Source: Microvirga sesbaniae
GTDB lineage: Bacteria; Pseudomonadota; Alphaproteobacteria; Rhizobiales; Beijerinckiaceae
DNA length: 64,000 nt
Reading direction: 5' to 3'
Assembly (NCBI RefSeq): GCF_025460805.1
Contig: NZ_JAMXFJ010000001.1
Span: forward strand, 463,859-527,858
Shown here: positions 25,340-36,095 of the stretch, one piece after another
Layout: every line of letters starts with the position of its first letter
Numbering within the stretch: the stretch's first letter is position 1
Translations under genes and position numbers: made by a program
Notes under the pieces: model-generated
Database searches by the model: none
Seen by the model: only the letters and a program-made list of their open reading frames with translations
Told to the model about the DNA's origin: nothing

Positions 25340-25720
25340 TTGAGTGCGGCCCGCGTTCGTCCGCAGGATGCGCTCGGCGGTCTTCCGATCGCGTTCACCG
25401 GGACGAGCCCGGTGATGACGGGGAGGGTGGTGTGAGCCCGGTGATGACGTGGAGAAGGTGGTGCGGGCCGGTGATCACACCCACCCACGTCATGGCCGGC
25501 CCTGTGCCGGCCATCCCGATAAGGTGAAGCGCCGCGCCTCTCGTATCGAGATCACCGGGACAAGCCCGGTAATGACGTGGAGGGTTGTGGGAGGCGGTGC
25601 GAACACCCTCCGGCGTCATGGCCGGTCGGTCATCGCTCGCCTCTCGCCGGTCATCCCGATTGTCCGAGGCTCACATCCTGACGCGGCGCATCGTTCGGGG
25701 GGCCGCTCTCGTCCGCACGA
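25340..25720. repeat. Palindromic dispersed repeat cluster III
   Basis: Several palindromic units match those of the other two clusters: TCACCGGGACGAGCCCGGTGA (about 25395-25415), CGTCATGGCCGGCC-n-GCCGGCCATCCCGAT (25488-25520), TCACCGGGACAAGCCCGGTAA (25550-25571) and a longer CATGGCCGGT-n-CCGGTCATCCCGAT unit (25617-25661). GCATCGTT/GGATGCGC units flank the cluster at 25340 and 25690. No gene is supported between 25179 and 25779. Confidence 0.8.
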
Positions 25721-25779
25721 TGCGCGAGGGTCGCCGTCCCCGAGCGGGGCCTGCCGGCGCCCGAGGCAGGGTTCATCCC

Positions 25780-27141
25780 TCAAGCTTTGATGATGCGGGG
25801 GTCGGTGATTCCGGCTCTCGCGCAGACGTTCCGGGTATCCAGGACAAGCTTCGCATGGTCCACGACCAGGCGGTAATCCACATCGTCGTGGTCCGTCGCG
25901 ATCAGGACGGCGTCGTAGCGGCTCACGGTTTCAGGATCGATCGAAACGGAAAGCCGGCCCATCAGGGCCCCATGCTGGCGGGTTGGCGGCAATGCGGGAA
26001 CATGCGGGTCGTGGTAATCCGCACTTGCGCCGCGCGCTTCGATCAATTCCATCAGTTTGAGGGACGGGCTCTCTCGCATGTCGTCGACATTCTTCTTGTA
26101 GGCGGCTCCCAACACCAGAATCCGCGAGCCGCTGAAAGGGCGCCCGCTCCGATCGACGGCCTCGACCAGCCGCTCAACGACGTAGTAGGGCATGTGGGTG
26201 TTCACCTGCCCGGCGAGTTCGATGAACCGCGTGGTGATGTCGTATTCCCGTGCCTTCCACGTGAGATAGAACGGGTCGATGGGAATGCAGTGCCCCCCGA
26301 GCCCAGGACCGGGATAGAAGGGCATGAAGCCGAAGGGCTTGGTCTTGGCGGCATCGATCACCTCCCAGATATCGATGCCCATGGCCGCGTAGACCACCTT
26401 CAACTCGTTGACGAGGGCAATGTTGACCGCCCTGAAGATGTTTTCGGTCAGCTTGACCGCCTCCGCCGTTGCGGCCGTGGAGACCGGGACGGTCTCGACG
26501 ACAAGCTGCCGGTAGAGGGCCTCTGCGAGGGCGAGGGCCTCCGGCCCGTCGCCACCGACGACCTTCGGGATCGTCGAGGTTCCGAAATTCGCATTGCCCG
26601 GGTCTTCCCGTTCCGGCGAATAGGCCAGGAAGAAATCTTCTCCGCTTTTCAAGCCTGTGGCTTCGAAGATGGGCCTGAGCACGTCGTCGGTCGTTCCGGG
26701 ATAGGTCGTGGATTCGAGAACGATGAGTTGGCCCGGGCGCAGGCGCGACGCGATCGTCGTCGCTGTGTCCCGCACGAAGGACAGGTCCGGCTCGCGGTGC
26801 CGCGTCAGCGGGGTCGGCACGCAGATCAGAAGAGCGTCGGCCTCGCCGAGGCGGCCGAAATCGGTTGTCGCTTCGAGGCGCCCTGTTGCAACTGCGCTAG
26901 CAACGGATTGAGAAGAGATGTGCTTGATGTAGCTCTCACCCTGGTTCAGCCGGGTGACATATGAGCGGTTGATATCGAAGCCCAGCACGGAAAAGCCGGC
27001 TTGAGCCGCGGTGAGGGCCAACGGCAGGCCCACATAGCCGAGACCGATGATGCCGACGGTTGCCTTGCGACTTTGGAAACGCTCCAGCAGTTCCTCGGCA
27101 ATGATCGTCAGCCCAGGCGGCATCGCTTGATCGGAGTTCAT
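25780..27141 (-). CDS. wbpA: UDP-N-acetylhexosamine 6-dehydrogenase type (WbpA-like), 453 aa
   Basis: NAD-dependent oxidation of a UDP-HexNAc to the uronic acid, feeding surface polysaccharide synthesis. NAD motif GLGYVGLPLA (about residues 35-44), central LTENIFRAVNIALVNELK, active-site Cys in GPGLGGHCIPIDPFYL (the GHCIP form marks the UDP-HexNAc branch, unlike UDP-glucose dehydrogenase), and C-terminal VLGAAYKKNVDDMRESP. Length fits WbpA/TviB. A true UDP-glucose dehydrogenase gene lies upstream on the same strand, separated by 140 bases. GlcNAc versus GalNAc specificity is not determinable. Confidence 0.85.
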   Translation of the reverse strand: MNSDQAMPPGLTIIAEELLERFQSRKATVGIIGLGYVGLPLALTAAQAGFSVLGFDINRSYVTRLNQGESYIKHISSQSVASAVATGRLEATTDFGRLGEADALLICVPTPLTRHREPDLSFVRDTATTIASRLRPGQLIVLESTTYPGTTDDVLRPIFEATGLKSGEDFFLAYSPEREDPGNANFGTSTIPKVVGGDGPEALALAEALYRQLVVETVPVSTAATAEAVKLTENIFRAVNIALVNELKVVYAAMGIDIWEVIDAAKTKPFGFMPFYPGPGLGGHCIPIDPFYLTWKAREYDITTRFIELAGQVNTHMPYYVVERLVEAVDRSGRPFSGSRILVLGAAYKKNVDDMRESPSLKLMELIEARGASADYHDPHVPALPPTRQHGALMGRLSVSIDPETVSRYDAVLIATDHDDVDYRLVVDHAKLVLDTRNVCARAGITDPRIIKA

Positions 27142-27280
27142 TCTATCCTCAGCCCATTTCGCACAGACCAGAGCAAATTACACAGGCCTGACTGGGAGAC
27201 CAAATTCTAGGCGCAGGAGGATCCTTGTGTGCTTACTCGAGCGGTACGCCTTGATGGCAGGGAGGGTGCGCAGCCGATCG

Positions 27281-28585
27281 TCAAGTCCGTCCGACGCTGA
27301 CATAGGTGAAGCCGTGGCGGCGCATTTCCTCGGGCCGGTAGACGTTGCGCAGGTCCACCACCACCGGGGCGGCCAGGGTCGCCTTGAGGCGCGCCAGGTC
27401 GAGGGCCCGGAAGGTGTCCCATTCGGTCACCAGCACCAGGGCGTCGGCCCCGCGGGCGCAATCGTAGGCATCCCGGGCGTAGGCCACGTCGGTCAGCACC
27501 GAGCGGGCCGCCTCCATGCCCTCCGGGTCGTAGGCTTTCACCCGCGCCCCGGCATCCTGGAGCGCCGTGATCACGTCGATGGCCGGCGCATCGCGCATGT
27601 CGTCGGTGTTGGGCTTGAAGGTCAGGCCGAGCACCGCCACGGTCTTGCCGCGCACCGAGCCGCCGCAGGCGGCGATCACCTTGCGGCCCATGGCGCGCTT
27701 GCGCTGGCTGTTGACCGCCGCCACCGTCTCGACGATGCGCATCGGCGCCTCGTGGTCCTGCGCGGTCTTGATCAGGGCCAGCGTGTCCTTGGGAAAGCAC
27801 GAGCCGCCATAGCCCGGGCCGGCATGGAGGAACTTGGCCCCGATCCGGTTGTCGAGGCCGATGCCGCGGGCCACGTCCTGGACGTTGGCGCCCACCTGCT
27901 CGCACAGGTCGGCGATCTCGTTGATGAAGGTGATCTTGGTGGCCAGGAACGCGTTGGCGGCATACTTGGTCAGCTCGGCGGTGCGCCGGGACATGGTGAG
28001 CAGGGGCGACTGATTGAGGTAGAGCGGGCGGTAGAGCTCGGTCATCACGTCCTTGGCGCGCTCGTCCTCGGTGCCCACCACGATGCGGTCCGGGCGCTTG
28101 AAATCGGCGATCGCCGCGCCCTCGCGCAGGAATTCCGGGTTCGACACCACGGCGAACTGCGCCTCGGGCCGGGTCTCGCGGATGATGCGCTCGACCTCGT
28201 CGCCCGTGCCCACCGGCACGGTCGATTTGGTCACGATCACGGTGTAGCCGTCCATGGCGGCCGCGATGTCGCGGGCGGCCTGATAGACATAGGACAGGTC
28301 CGCGTGGCCGTCGCCGCGCCGCGACGGGGTCCCGACCGCGATGAACACGGCCTGCGCGCTCCCGACCGCCTGCGCCAGGTCGGTGGTGAAGGTCAGGCGG
28401 TCCTCGCGCACGTTCTTGGCCACCAGATCGTCCAGGCCCGGCTCGAAGATCGGGATCTCGCCCCGGTTGAGCGCCTCGATCTTGGCCGGCTCCTTGTCGA
28501 CGCAGCAGACCTCGTGCCCGAAATCGGCAAAGCAGGCGCCGGACACCAGCCCCACATAGCCGGCTCCGATCATCGCGACACGCAT
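27281..28585 (-). CDS. ugd: UDP-glucose 6-dehydrogenase, 434 aa
   Basis: Makes UDP-glucuronate from UDP-glucose with two NAD. NAD-binding MIGAGYVGLVSGACFADFGH opens the protein; VTKSTVPVGTGDEVE and AANAFLATKITFINEIADLC follow; the nucleophile Cys sits in GPGYGGSCFPKDTLAL; and LGLTFKPNTDDMRDAP is the second nucleotide region. ATG 28585 gives the usual 434-437 residue length and has a GGAG upstream; earlier in-frame codons add nothing conserved. Very high GC and strong codon bias suggest a core gene. Confidence 0.94.
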   Translation of the reverse strand: MRVAMIGAGYVGLVSGACFADFGHEVCCVDKEPAKIEALNRGEIPIFEPGLDDLVAKNVREDRLTFTTDLAQAVGSAQAVFIAVGTPSRRGDGHADLSYVYQAARDIAAAMDGYTVIVTKSTVPVGTGDEVERIIRETRPEAQFAVVSNPEFLREGAAIADFKRPDRIVVGTEDERAKDVMTELYRPLYLNQSPLLTMSRRTAELTKYAANAFLATKITFINEIADLCEQVGANVQDVARGIGLDNRIGAKFLHAGPGYGGSCFPKDTLALIKTAQDHEAPMRIVETVAAVNSQRKRAMGRKVIAACGGSVRGKTVAVLGLTFKPNTDDMRDAPAIDVITALQDAGARVKAYDPEGMEAARSVLTDVAYARDAYDCARGADALVLVTEWDTFRALDLARLKATLAAPVVVDLRNVYRPEEMRRHGFTYVSVGRT

Positions 28586-29124
28586 CAGAGACTCCATCGA
28601 ACGAATATCATTGCAAAACCCTGACAAGGAAGCGGGCCGGGCAAATCGCTCGCCCGGCCTGCACGAACTACGAAAGTGATAGATTTCCCGCAGGTTAGCC
28701 GCCTGTCATGCCCGCATCGCCTACACTATGGAAATCTCAGCTGCAAGGATGGGGATGACACCCCTTCGGTGGGCTCGAGGCATCAAAGGCATCGCAATGC
28801 TTTCCGCATGGCGTTGCGGTGGAGATCTCTCGATCGATATGCAGCCGTCCCCGCTCGGCATCGTTACTTGGAAGTGTCCTGGCATACGTCGGAGGCGTGC
28901 TGCAGCAGCGAGGCAGAAGCTATGTCTCTCCTTGTTTGCATCGAAAGAAGGGGGTTGACCGGCGAACCGGTAGTGCCTAGGCATCATAACATTGAAACGT
29001 TGGCCGACTGCTTCCGGATTAGTCGATATCTGCGGCAAAGTCAGGCTTGGTGTGAGCAACTCCTGGTTGAGAGTGCCATTGTCGCGGTGAGTTTCTAGAA
29101 ATTGATGCCTCCGGGGACCGAACT
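28586..29124. other. Intergenic region, no gene seen
   Basis: About 540 bases between divergent ugd and the GT2 gene. Codon pattern is lost in all frames and no tRNA, repeat or transposase remnant is recognisable. It presumably holds both promoters. Confidence 0.5.
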
Positions 29125-30186
29125 TTGAAGCTGATTATCCAAATACCCTGTTACAACGAGGCTGGGACCCTTGCGATCGCCCTCGCGGCCCTTCCGCGCA
29201 CCGTCCCGGGATTTGACGTCGTCGAGTGGCTGGTGATCGATGACGGCAGCGTTGACGAGACAGTGCGTATCGCCCTGGAGAACGGTGTCGATCACGTCGT
29301 CAGCCACAGCCGGAACCAGGGACTCGCACGCGGGTTCATGACCGGGTTGGAAGCCTGTCTCGAACGTGGGGCGGATGTCATCGTCAACACGGATGCCGAC
29401 AACCAATACAATGCGGATGATATCCCGGCGCTCGTGAGCCCAATTCTGCAGCACAAGGCGGATATTGTGGTCGGCGCCCGCCCGATCGACACGATCGAGC
29501 ATTTCTCACCTGCCAAGAAATTTCTGCAGAAGCTGGGCAGCTGGGTGGTGCGCGTCGTCAGCCGCACCAGCATTCCGGATGCCCCAAGTGGGTTCAGGGC
29601 CATGAGCCGGGCAGCCGCTCAACGTTTAGTTGTATTTAGCGACTATACCTATACGCTCGAGACAATCATCCAAGCCGGACAGAAGAACATGGCGATCATG
29701 TCGGTTCCTATCCGCGTCAACGAAGATCTGCGCCCGTCTCGGCTTCTGAAAAGCATCCCGTCATATATTCAGCGTTCCATTGGTACAATGGTCCGCATTT
29801 TCGTGATCTACCGCCCGTTCCGGTTCTTTGGAGTTCTTGGTAGCGCCTTGTTCCTGCTCGGATTCCTTCTCGGGCTGCGCTTCCTGTTCTATTACTTTAC
29901 GGGCACCGGCGAAGGTCACGTTCAGTCGCTCATTCTCGCATCCGTGTTGCTCGGCATGGGGTTCCAAACCGTTCTGGTGGCGTTTCTGGCCGATCTGCTG
30001 GCTGCGAACAGGAAGCTGCTTGAGGATATCCGTGTCACGGTCAAGCGTGGACCCACGGATATGAGCCACAATACCGTCAATCTCGAAGATGTAACGGTCC
30101 GGCAGCAGGCGTCGGCGCTCCTGGGACAACATGGCAGCGCGGCGCAAGCTGACGCCCGCGCGGAGAATATGGTAGCTCACCGCTGA
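29125..30186 (+). CDS. GT2 glycosyltransferase with two C-terminal helices, 353 aa
   Basis: A polyprenyl-phosphate sugar transferase-like (DPM1/ArnC-type) family 2 enzyme. The GT-A domain has IIQIPCYNEAGTL, the nucleotide Asp in VIDDGSVDETV and the metal-binding DAD in IVNTDADNQYNADD. Two membrane helices follow at about residues 235-262 and 275-300. It starts with TTG after CCGGGGA; no ATG is available in frame. It is first of a plus-strand pair with the flippase-like gene (95-bp gap). It likely loads or adds a sugar at the membrane for the polysaccharide made here; acceptor unknown. Confidence 0.85.
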   Translation: MKLIIQIPCYNEAGTLAIALAALPRTVPGFDVVEWLVIDDGSVDETVRIALENGVDHVVSHSRNQGLARGFMTGLEACLERGADVIVNTDADNQYNADDIPALVSPILQHKADIVVGARPIDTIEHFSPAKKFLQKLGSWVVRVVSRTSIPDAPSGFRAMSRAAAQRLVVFSDYTYTLETIIQAGQKNMAIMSVPIRVNEDLRPSRLLKSIPSYIQRSIGTMVRIFVIYRPFRFFGVLGSALFLLGFLLGLRFLFYYFTGTGEGHVQSLILASVLLGMGFQTVLVAFLADLLAANRKLLEDIRVTVKRGPTDMSHNTVNLEDVTVRQQASALLGQHGSAAQADARAENMVAHR

Positions 30187-30281
30187 GCAACTGGCGTCTG
30201 CGTTCAGCAACTCAATGCTCGGACCGCGGAGCATCTCACCTGCATTGGGCGGGCCGCTGCCAACAGATCAAGGATAGGGCG

Positions 30282-31262
30282 ATGAGCTTGAAGATGGCCG
30301 GTAACGCCCAGGAGAATGGCTGCCCAGATCGAGAGCTCGCCAGGCCGGCCCCTGCAGCTGGCCCGGCCTCGGCCACACGAAGCTCCTCTGTGCTTACCGG
30401 CATGAAGAAACACATGCATTGGTTCGGCAGCGCTGTCGCGGTGGTCGGAATCTTCTTTGTCGCCATACGCCTGCGAGACTATAGCGGTCAGATCGATTTC
30501 AAGGGTCTGGGCTCGGAGCTCTGGTGGGCTGTCGGGGTCTGTGCAGTGGCGTATTGCATTGCGAATAACCTGATGGCGTTGGGCTGGTGGAACCTTCTTG
30601 TTCAGTTCGGGGCCATTACGCCACGCCGCTGGGCGATCAGAACCTACGGCATTTCCCAGCTTGCCAAGTACGTGCCCGGCAACATCTTTCACCTTGCCGG
30701 CAGGCAGGCGATGGGAATGGCCTCTGGTGTACCCGGCTGGTCTCTGGCCAAGTCGACCTTTTGGGAACTGGGGCTGCTGGCGATCTCAGGATCAATGTTC
30801 GGCGCTCTGGTGCTGCCTCTGCTGGTGCCCTGGCTGCCGATGCAGTTGGGGATCGTTGCCTTCGTGGTGGCTGTCGCGGTCGTGACTGCCGCTCTCGCGG
30901 TCTATTTTGGGCGGGCGGCCGTCCGGGCATTCGGCCACTATGTCAGCTTCGTGACCCTGTCGGGAGTCCTCTTCGTCTGCCTGATCGAGATGGTTTTTCC
31001 GTCGGCGATCACATCTCCTTCGGGCTGGATCGTGCTGTGCAGCGCCTACATCGTGGCTTGGCTCATCGGCTTGGTCACCCCCGGCGCGCCTGCCGGTGTC
31101 GGGGTCAGAGAGCTCATCCTGGTCTTCCTGCTGCAGGGGCTCGTCGGCGAGAGTGAGCTTTTGCTGACCGTGGTTCTGGGGCGGATCGTCACGGTGACGG
31201 GCGACTTCCTGTTTTTCGTGACTTCATGGCTGCAGAAGAAGGCCGATGCCACTGCGGTCTAA
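30282..31262 (+). CDS. LPG-synthase-TM/UPF0104-type membrane protein, 326 aa
   Basis: A multi-pass membrane protein of the lysylphosphatidylglycerol-synthase transmembrane family (flippase-like domain without the aminoacyl-transferase part). After about 40 polar residues come some eight helices. The family motif QLAKYVPGNIFHLAGRQAM (about residues 125-145) and TPGAPAGVGVRELILVFLL (about 265-285) are clear. Such proteins often pair with DPM1-like GT2 enzymes, as here, and are thought to help translocate or use lipid-linked sugars. AGGATAGGG precedes the ATG. The stop codon is overlapped by a hairpin repeat. Confidence 0.8.
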   Translation: MSLKMAGNAQENGCPDRELARPAPAAGPASATRSSSVLTGMKKHMHWFGSAVAVVGIFFVAIRLRDYSGQIDFKGLGSELWWAVGVCAVAYCIANNLMALGWWNLLVQFGAITPRRWAIRTYGISQLAKYVPGNIFHLAGRQAMGMASGVPGWSLAKSTFWELGLLAISGSMFGALVLPLLVPWLPMQLGIVAFVVAVAVVTAALAVYFGRAAVRAFGHYVSFVTLSGVLFVCLIEMVFPSAITSPSGWIVLCSAYIVAWLIGLVTPGAPAGVGVRELILVFLLQGLVGESELLLTVVLGRIVTVTGDFLFFVTSWLQKKADATAV

Positions 31263-31438
31263 AGCATCGGACCCAAAAGTGGACTTGCGCTTTTGGGATC
31301 CATCCGATGCTTTCTTCTTGAATGAGAGCATCGGTCAGAACGGACCCAGCGGGCCGCGTCAGCGACCCGAAGGGCCACGTCAGTGAAAACCGGATCCACT
31401 CTTCGCTGACGCGGCCCTCTGGGTCCGTCCGATGCTCT
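31261..31438. repeat. Two consecutive GCATCGG-type hairpin repeats
   Basis: The first (31261-31313) starts on the last two bases of the preceding stop codon: AAAGCATCGGACCCAAAAG pairs with CTTTTGGG-n-CCGATGCTTT, followed by T-rich sequence, so it may terminate transcription. The second (31327-31438) is a long inverted repeat: AGCATCGG-n-CGGACCCAGCGGGCCGCGTC pairs with GACGCGGCCCTCTGGGTCCG-n-CGATGCT. Its right arm matches the repeat at 3031-3102. Confidence 0.8.
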
Positions 31439-31820
31439 AAGCCAGGGCAGGGCGAACTCCATGGAGGCTGGAGGCCCGCTCACTTGCGAGAGTACAAGGT
31501 CATGAGGCTGTATCGACCCAGACAGGACGGTCGGCTGAATTGAACGATGACGCGCTGAGCGTTTCGAACCGTCGACCTGCGGTCCAGGCTCAGGAAGTCA
31601 TTCCTCCGCCTAAACCAGCGACTTGCGCGCGGTGCGATCGGATCTCGCCCCTTCGGCGTGGGGAAGGCTAACCCAGGCGGCGACGGTTTTTCGTCCGACC
31701 GACCAGTGCCGGCTGGGTTGACGTGCCGGTCGATCAAGATGCGCCCGCGTTGCCGTGTGAATGCGCAGTTTGTCCCTAGAGCTGTTTCCTCTGGCGTGGA
31801 ATCACCTCTCTTCTTTGCCG

Positions 31821-31871
31821 TGCCGCATTTTTGACGGCGAACCGGATCCACTTCGCCGAAAAATGCTCTAG
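31821..31871. repeat. GGATCC-centred palindromic repeat, inverted copy
   Basis: GCCGCATTTTTGACGGCGAA, CCGGATCCACTTCGCCGAAA, AATGCTCTAG is the reverse complement of the 24652-24704 element with only a few changes. Apart from this and the hairpins at 31261-31438, no gene is seen between 31263 and 32049. Confidence 0.85.
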
Positions 31872-32049
31872 CGATGGATTGGTCGGAGCACGCCTGCTTG
31901 GTTGATCCGCAACAGTCGGCTTGCCAGGTTCCGAGAGGGGCGGCGAAGTGCACCCCAACGTCCGAGCTTCAACTCGTTATCCGCTCCTCCATGACGATAC
32001 AACCGCTCCCATGGGCGGACAATCGGCGCGACACGTTTCCAACGCTATA

Positions 32050-34284
32050 CTATTCGATGCTGATCTGCTGAAGCATGACACCGAGCGACCGCGGGTCCTG
32101 AATGCCGATGCTTGTCGGGGACAGTAGTGGATCGACCTTGAATTCCAGAACGTTAATGCCATCCTCGCTCAGTATGGAACTTGGCAGCTTGATGTTTTCT
32201 GTCTCTACACGCCAAGTTCCATCGTTGCGTCCGACGTAAGTGCGCTCGAAGACGTCGTGGCCATTCATCGAGAGTTGCACCTTCATCCGATCCTGAGACC
32301 GCGGGACGAACGGGGCGAGATCGACACGCAGGTTCAAGTCCTGATGTTTTGGCAGCTCGAGAAGGACATTCGACACCTTCCGTGTGGACCAGATGCCGTT
32401 CGTTTCGAAGCGTGACCAGCCCCGGTGCAGCATGAGCTCGGGTTTCAGTCCGCCAACTCTGAACGACACGGTTGATCCCTTTTCAAGCTTGATCGGCTCG
32501 CGATCCTTGCGAGGGTCATAGCTTTGCGCGACCCAAGCCTCACCCATTCCTTTCAGACCCGGGTTCAGCCTGATGACCGCAAAATGATCGCTGTATGAGG
32601 CAGCAAGCCGAGGGTCGCCGTCAAGCTTCCTGGCTATGTCAGACAACTCATCCTTGAAAACGTCTCTGACGGGACCGCTATGCGCAGCGGCAAGCAGGTC
32701 GATATACGTAATGGCGACCGCGTCCGCGTCTTCATTTTCCAGGACGGCCCTGACATTGGCCATGAAATCAGGATCAATCTCGTCCTGGCTGAAACGCTTC
32801 ATCGTCTCCGGCCAAGATTCCCGCGCTGACGCGAGGTTCTTGTCGCCTCCGATGTTGTAGGTTCGGATATCAAGCTTGCTTGCAAGATAATTGACGAGAA
32901 AGTCGTTCCGATAGGGCAGGAACGCAACCGTTTCCCCCTTCCTCACGAGAGGGGCCAATTCTTGAACGACAGCCTCGCGGGATCCGACGTCAGCGCGGTC
33001 CTGATAGTAGTTGCGAATGATCCCAACGGCCGGAACGTTGAATGCCGCAACGACGATCAAGGCGATCGCCTTTTGGGTGACGCTCCAGCGCTTGCTGGAG
33101 AGCATGATCGCAAGAATGACCCAGCACCCGAAGACGCCCAAGGCCATCCAACGGTAGCTGGCGCGCATATTCTTGAAGCCCGGAAGCTTCTCCGACAGCC
33201 AGGCGTTTCCGGTTGAAAACAACTCGTAGCTCTTGGGCATCAGCTGGTCCATGCCCTCCGGTCGATATGTGAAGAGCTTAACCGACGGTCCCAGGGACAT
33301 GTAGAAGCCGAATAGGCCGATGATGGCGAACAGAACCATCGCTTTCCGGTCGGCCTTTGCGGTGACGACTGCGTAGATCGCCACGATGATGACAGCCGCA
33401 GAGAAGGAGGATTTGAAAACGGAACTGTCGCCGAAATATTCCTGCGCGGTTCTCGCGTCACTGATCCCCATCAGGTCCGGCAGGAACATCATTCCTTTCG
33501 TGGCAATGAAGAAAAATTCGAGATTAGCGCCCCAGCCGCGGAAGAAATCGATCGGGGAGGCGATGAACTCAGCCTGCCCCACATAGAGCGCGTAGAGAAC
33601 GTACGATACCAGAAGTCCAGCACCTATCGTGAAACCCTTGATGATGATGTCGGTCAGGCTGCTGTCGCGAAACCGGATCAGAGAAAACAAAAACGCGAAG
33701 CCGGTGGCCACCGCGAACATCATGTAGGTGTAACCGTCCATGAAGACTGCAACGAGGCAGGCGAACACAAACAGGACGAAGCTCGCGATGCTTCTCGGCC
33801 GATCAAGGACTCGGACGGAGCAGTAGAAATAGAAGGGAAGAAGGGCGATCCCGAGCGCGAGCATGGAATAACCATTGTGGAACCAGACCACCGGCATCGT
33901 GCACCAGAGCGTTGCCGACAGGAGGGAGATCATCGCTTCCCCGCCGAACCTCCGCGTGAGCTTGTATGCGCCTCCAAAGGCCACAGTCAGCCAGAGCGCG
34001 AACGCAGCGGAATAGGCATCGACAGCCGCGAGCCCCAACTTCAAGAAGGCCGAAGTCGCCAGTGCGCCGGACAAACCAAAGGCTATTGCTGCCGGTTCGG
34101 GTGCCCCGATGTTGTGAGCGAATAAGGAAAACCCATCGTTGATAAACGATTGCGCAAAGCCCACGGTCCATAATGCTTGGGCTGTCGTCGGTATTAGCAG
34201 CCCGGGAACCGTCCCGTTGACGACAAAAACGACAGCCAGCAATGGTATTGCTGCGGTTGCAACAAACAATCGATGAGCCGACAT
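32050..34284 (-). CDS. Large GT-C-like membrane protein, 744 aa
   Basis: An integral membrane protein predicted to be a GT-C-type glycosyltransferase or related polysaccharide-modifying enzyme; the family is not recognised with certainty. The start MSAHRLFVATAAIPLLAVV was chosen because it begins the first helix; upstream codons give a low-complexity Pro/Gly leader. About 12 membrane helices fill residues 5-480. A first extracytoplasmic loop contains acidic residues (FINDGFSLFAHNIGAPEP), as GT-C enzymes do. Residues 490-744 form a soluble domain, the last 150 residues looking like a beta-sandwich. It lies alone and divergent from the GDP-mannose genes. Confidence 0.65.
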   Translation of the reverse strand: MSAHRLFVATAAIPLLAVVFVVNGTVPGLLIPTTAQALWTVGFAQSFINDGFSLFAHNIGAPEPAAIAFGLSGALATSAFLKLGLAAVDAYSAAFALWLTVAFGGAYKLTRRFGGEAMISLLSATLWCTMPVVWFHNGYSMLALGIALLPFYFYCSVRVLDRPRSIASFVLFVFACLVAVFMDGYTYMMFAVATGFAFLFSLIRFRDSSLTDIIIKGFTIGAGLLVSYVLYALYVGQAEFIASPIDFFRGWGANLEFFFIATKGMMFLPDLMGISDARTAQEYFGDSSVFKSSFSAAVIIVAIYAVVTAKADRKAMVLFAIIGLFGFYMSLGPSVKLFTYRPEGMDQLMPKSYELFSTGNAWLSEKLPGFKNMRASYRWMALGVFGCWVILAIMLSSKRWSVTQKAIALIVVAAFNVPAVGIIRNYYQDRADVGSREAVVQELAPLVRKGETVAFLPYRNDFLVNYLASKLDIRTYNIGGDKNLASARESWPETMKRFSQDEIDPDFMANVRAVLENEDADAVAITYIDLLAAAHSGPVRDVFKDELSDIARKLDGDPRLAASYSDHFAVIRLNPGLKGMGEAWVAQSYDPRKDREPIKLEKGSTVSFRVGGLKPELMLHRGWSRFETNGIWSTRKVSNVLLELPKHQDLNLRVDLAPFVPRSQDRMKVQLSMNGHDVFERTYVGRNDGTWRVETENIKLPSSILSEDGINVLEFKVDPLLSPTSIGIQDPRSLGVMLQQISIE

Positions 34285-36075
<1,791 letters not shown>

Positions 36076-36095
36076 GACAAGGCGGCAACGCTGAC

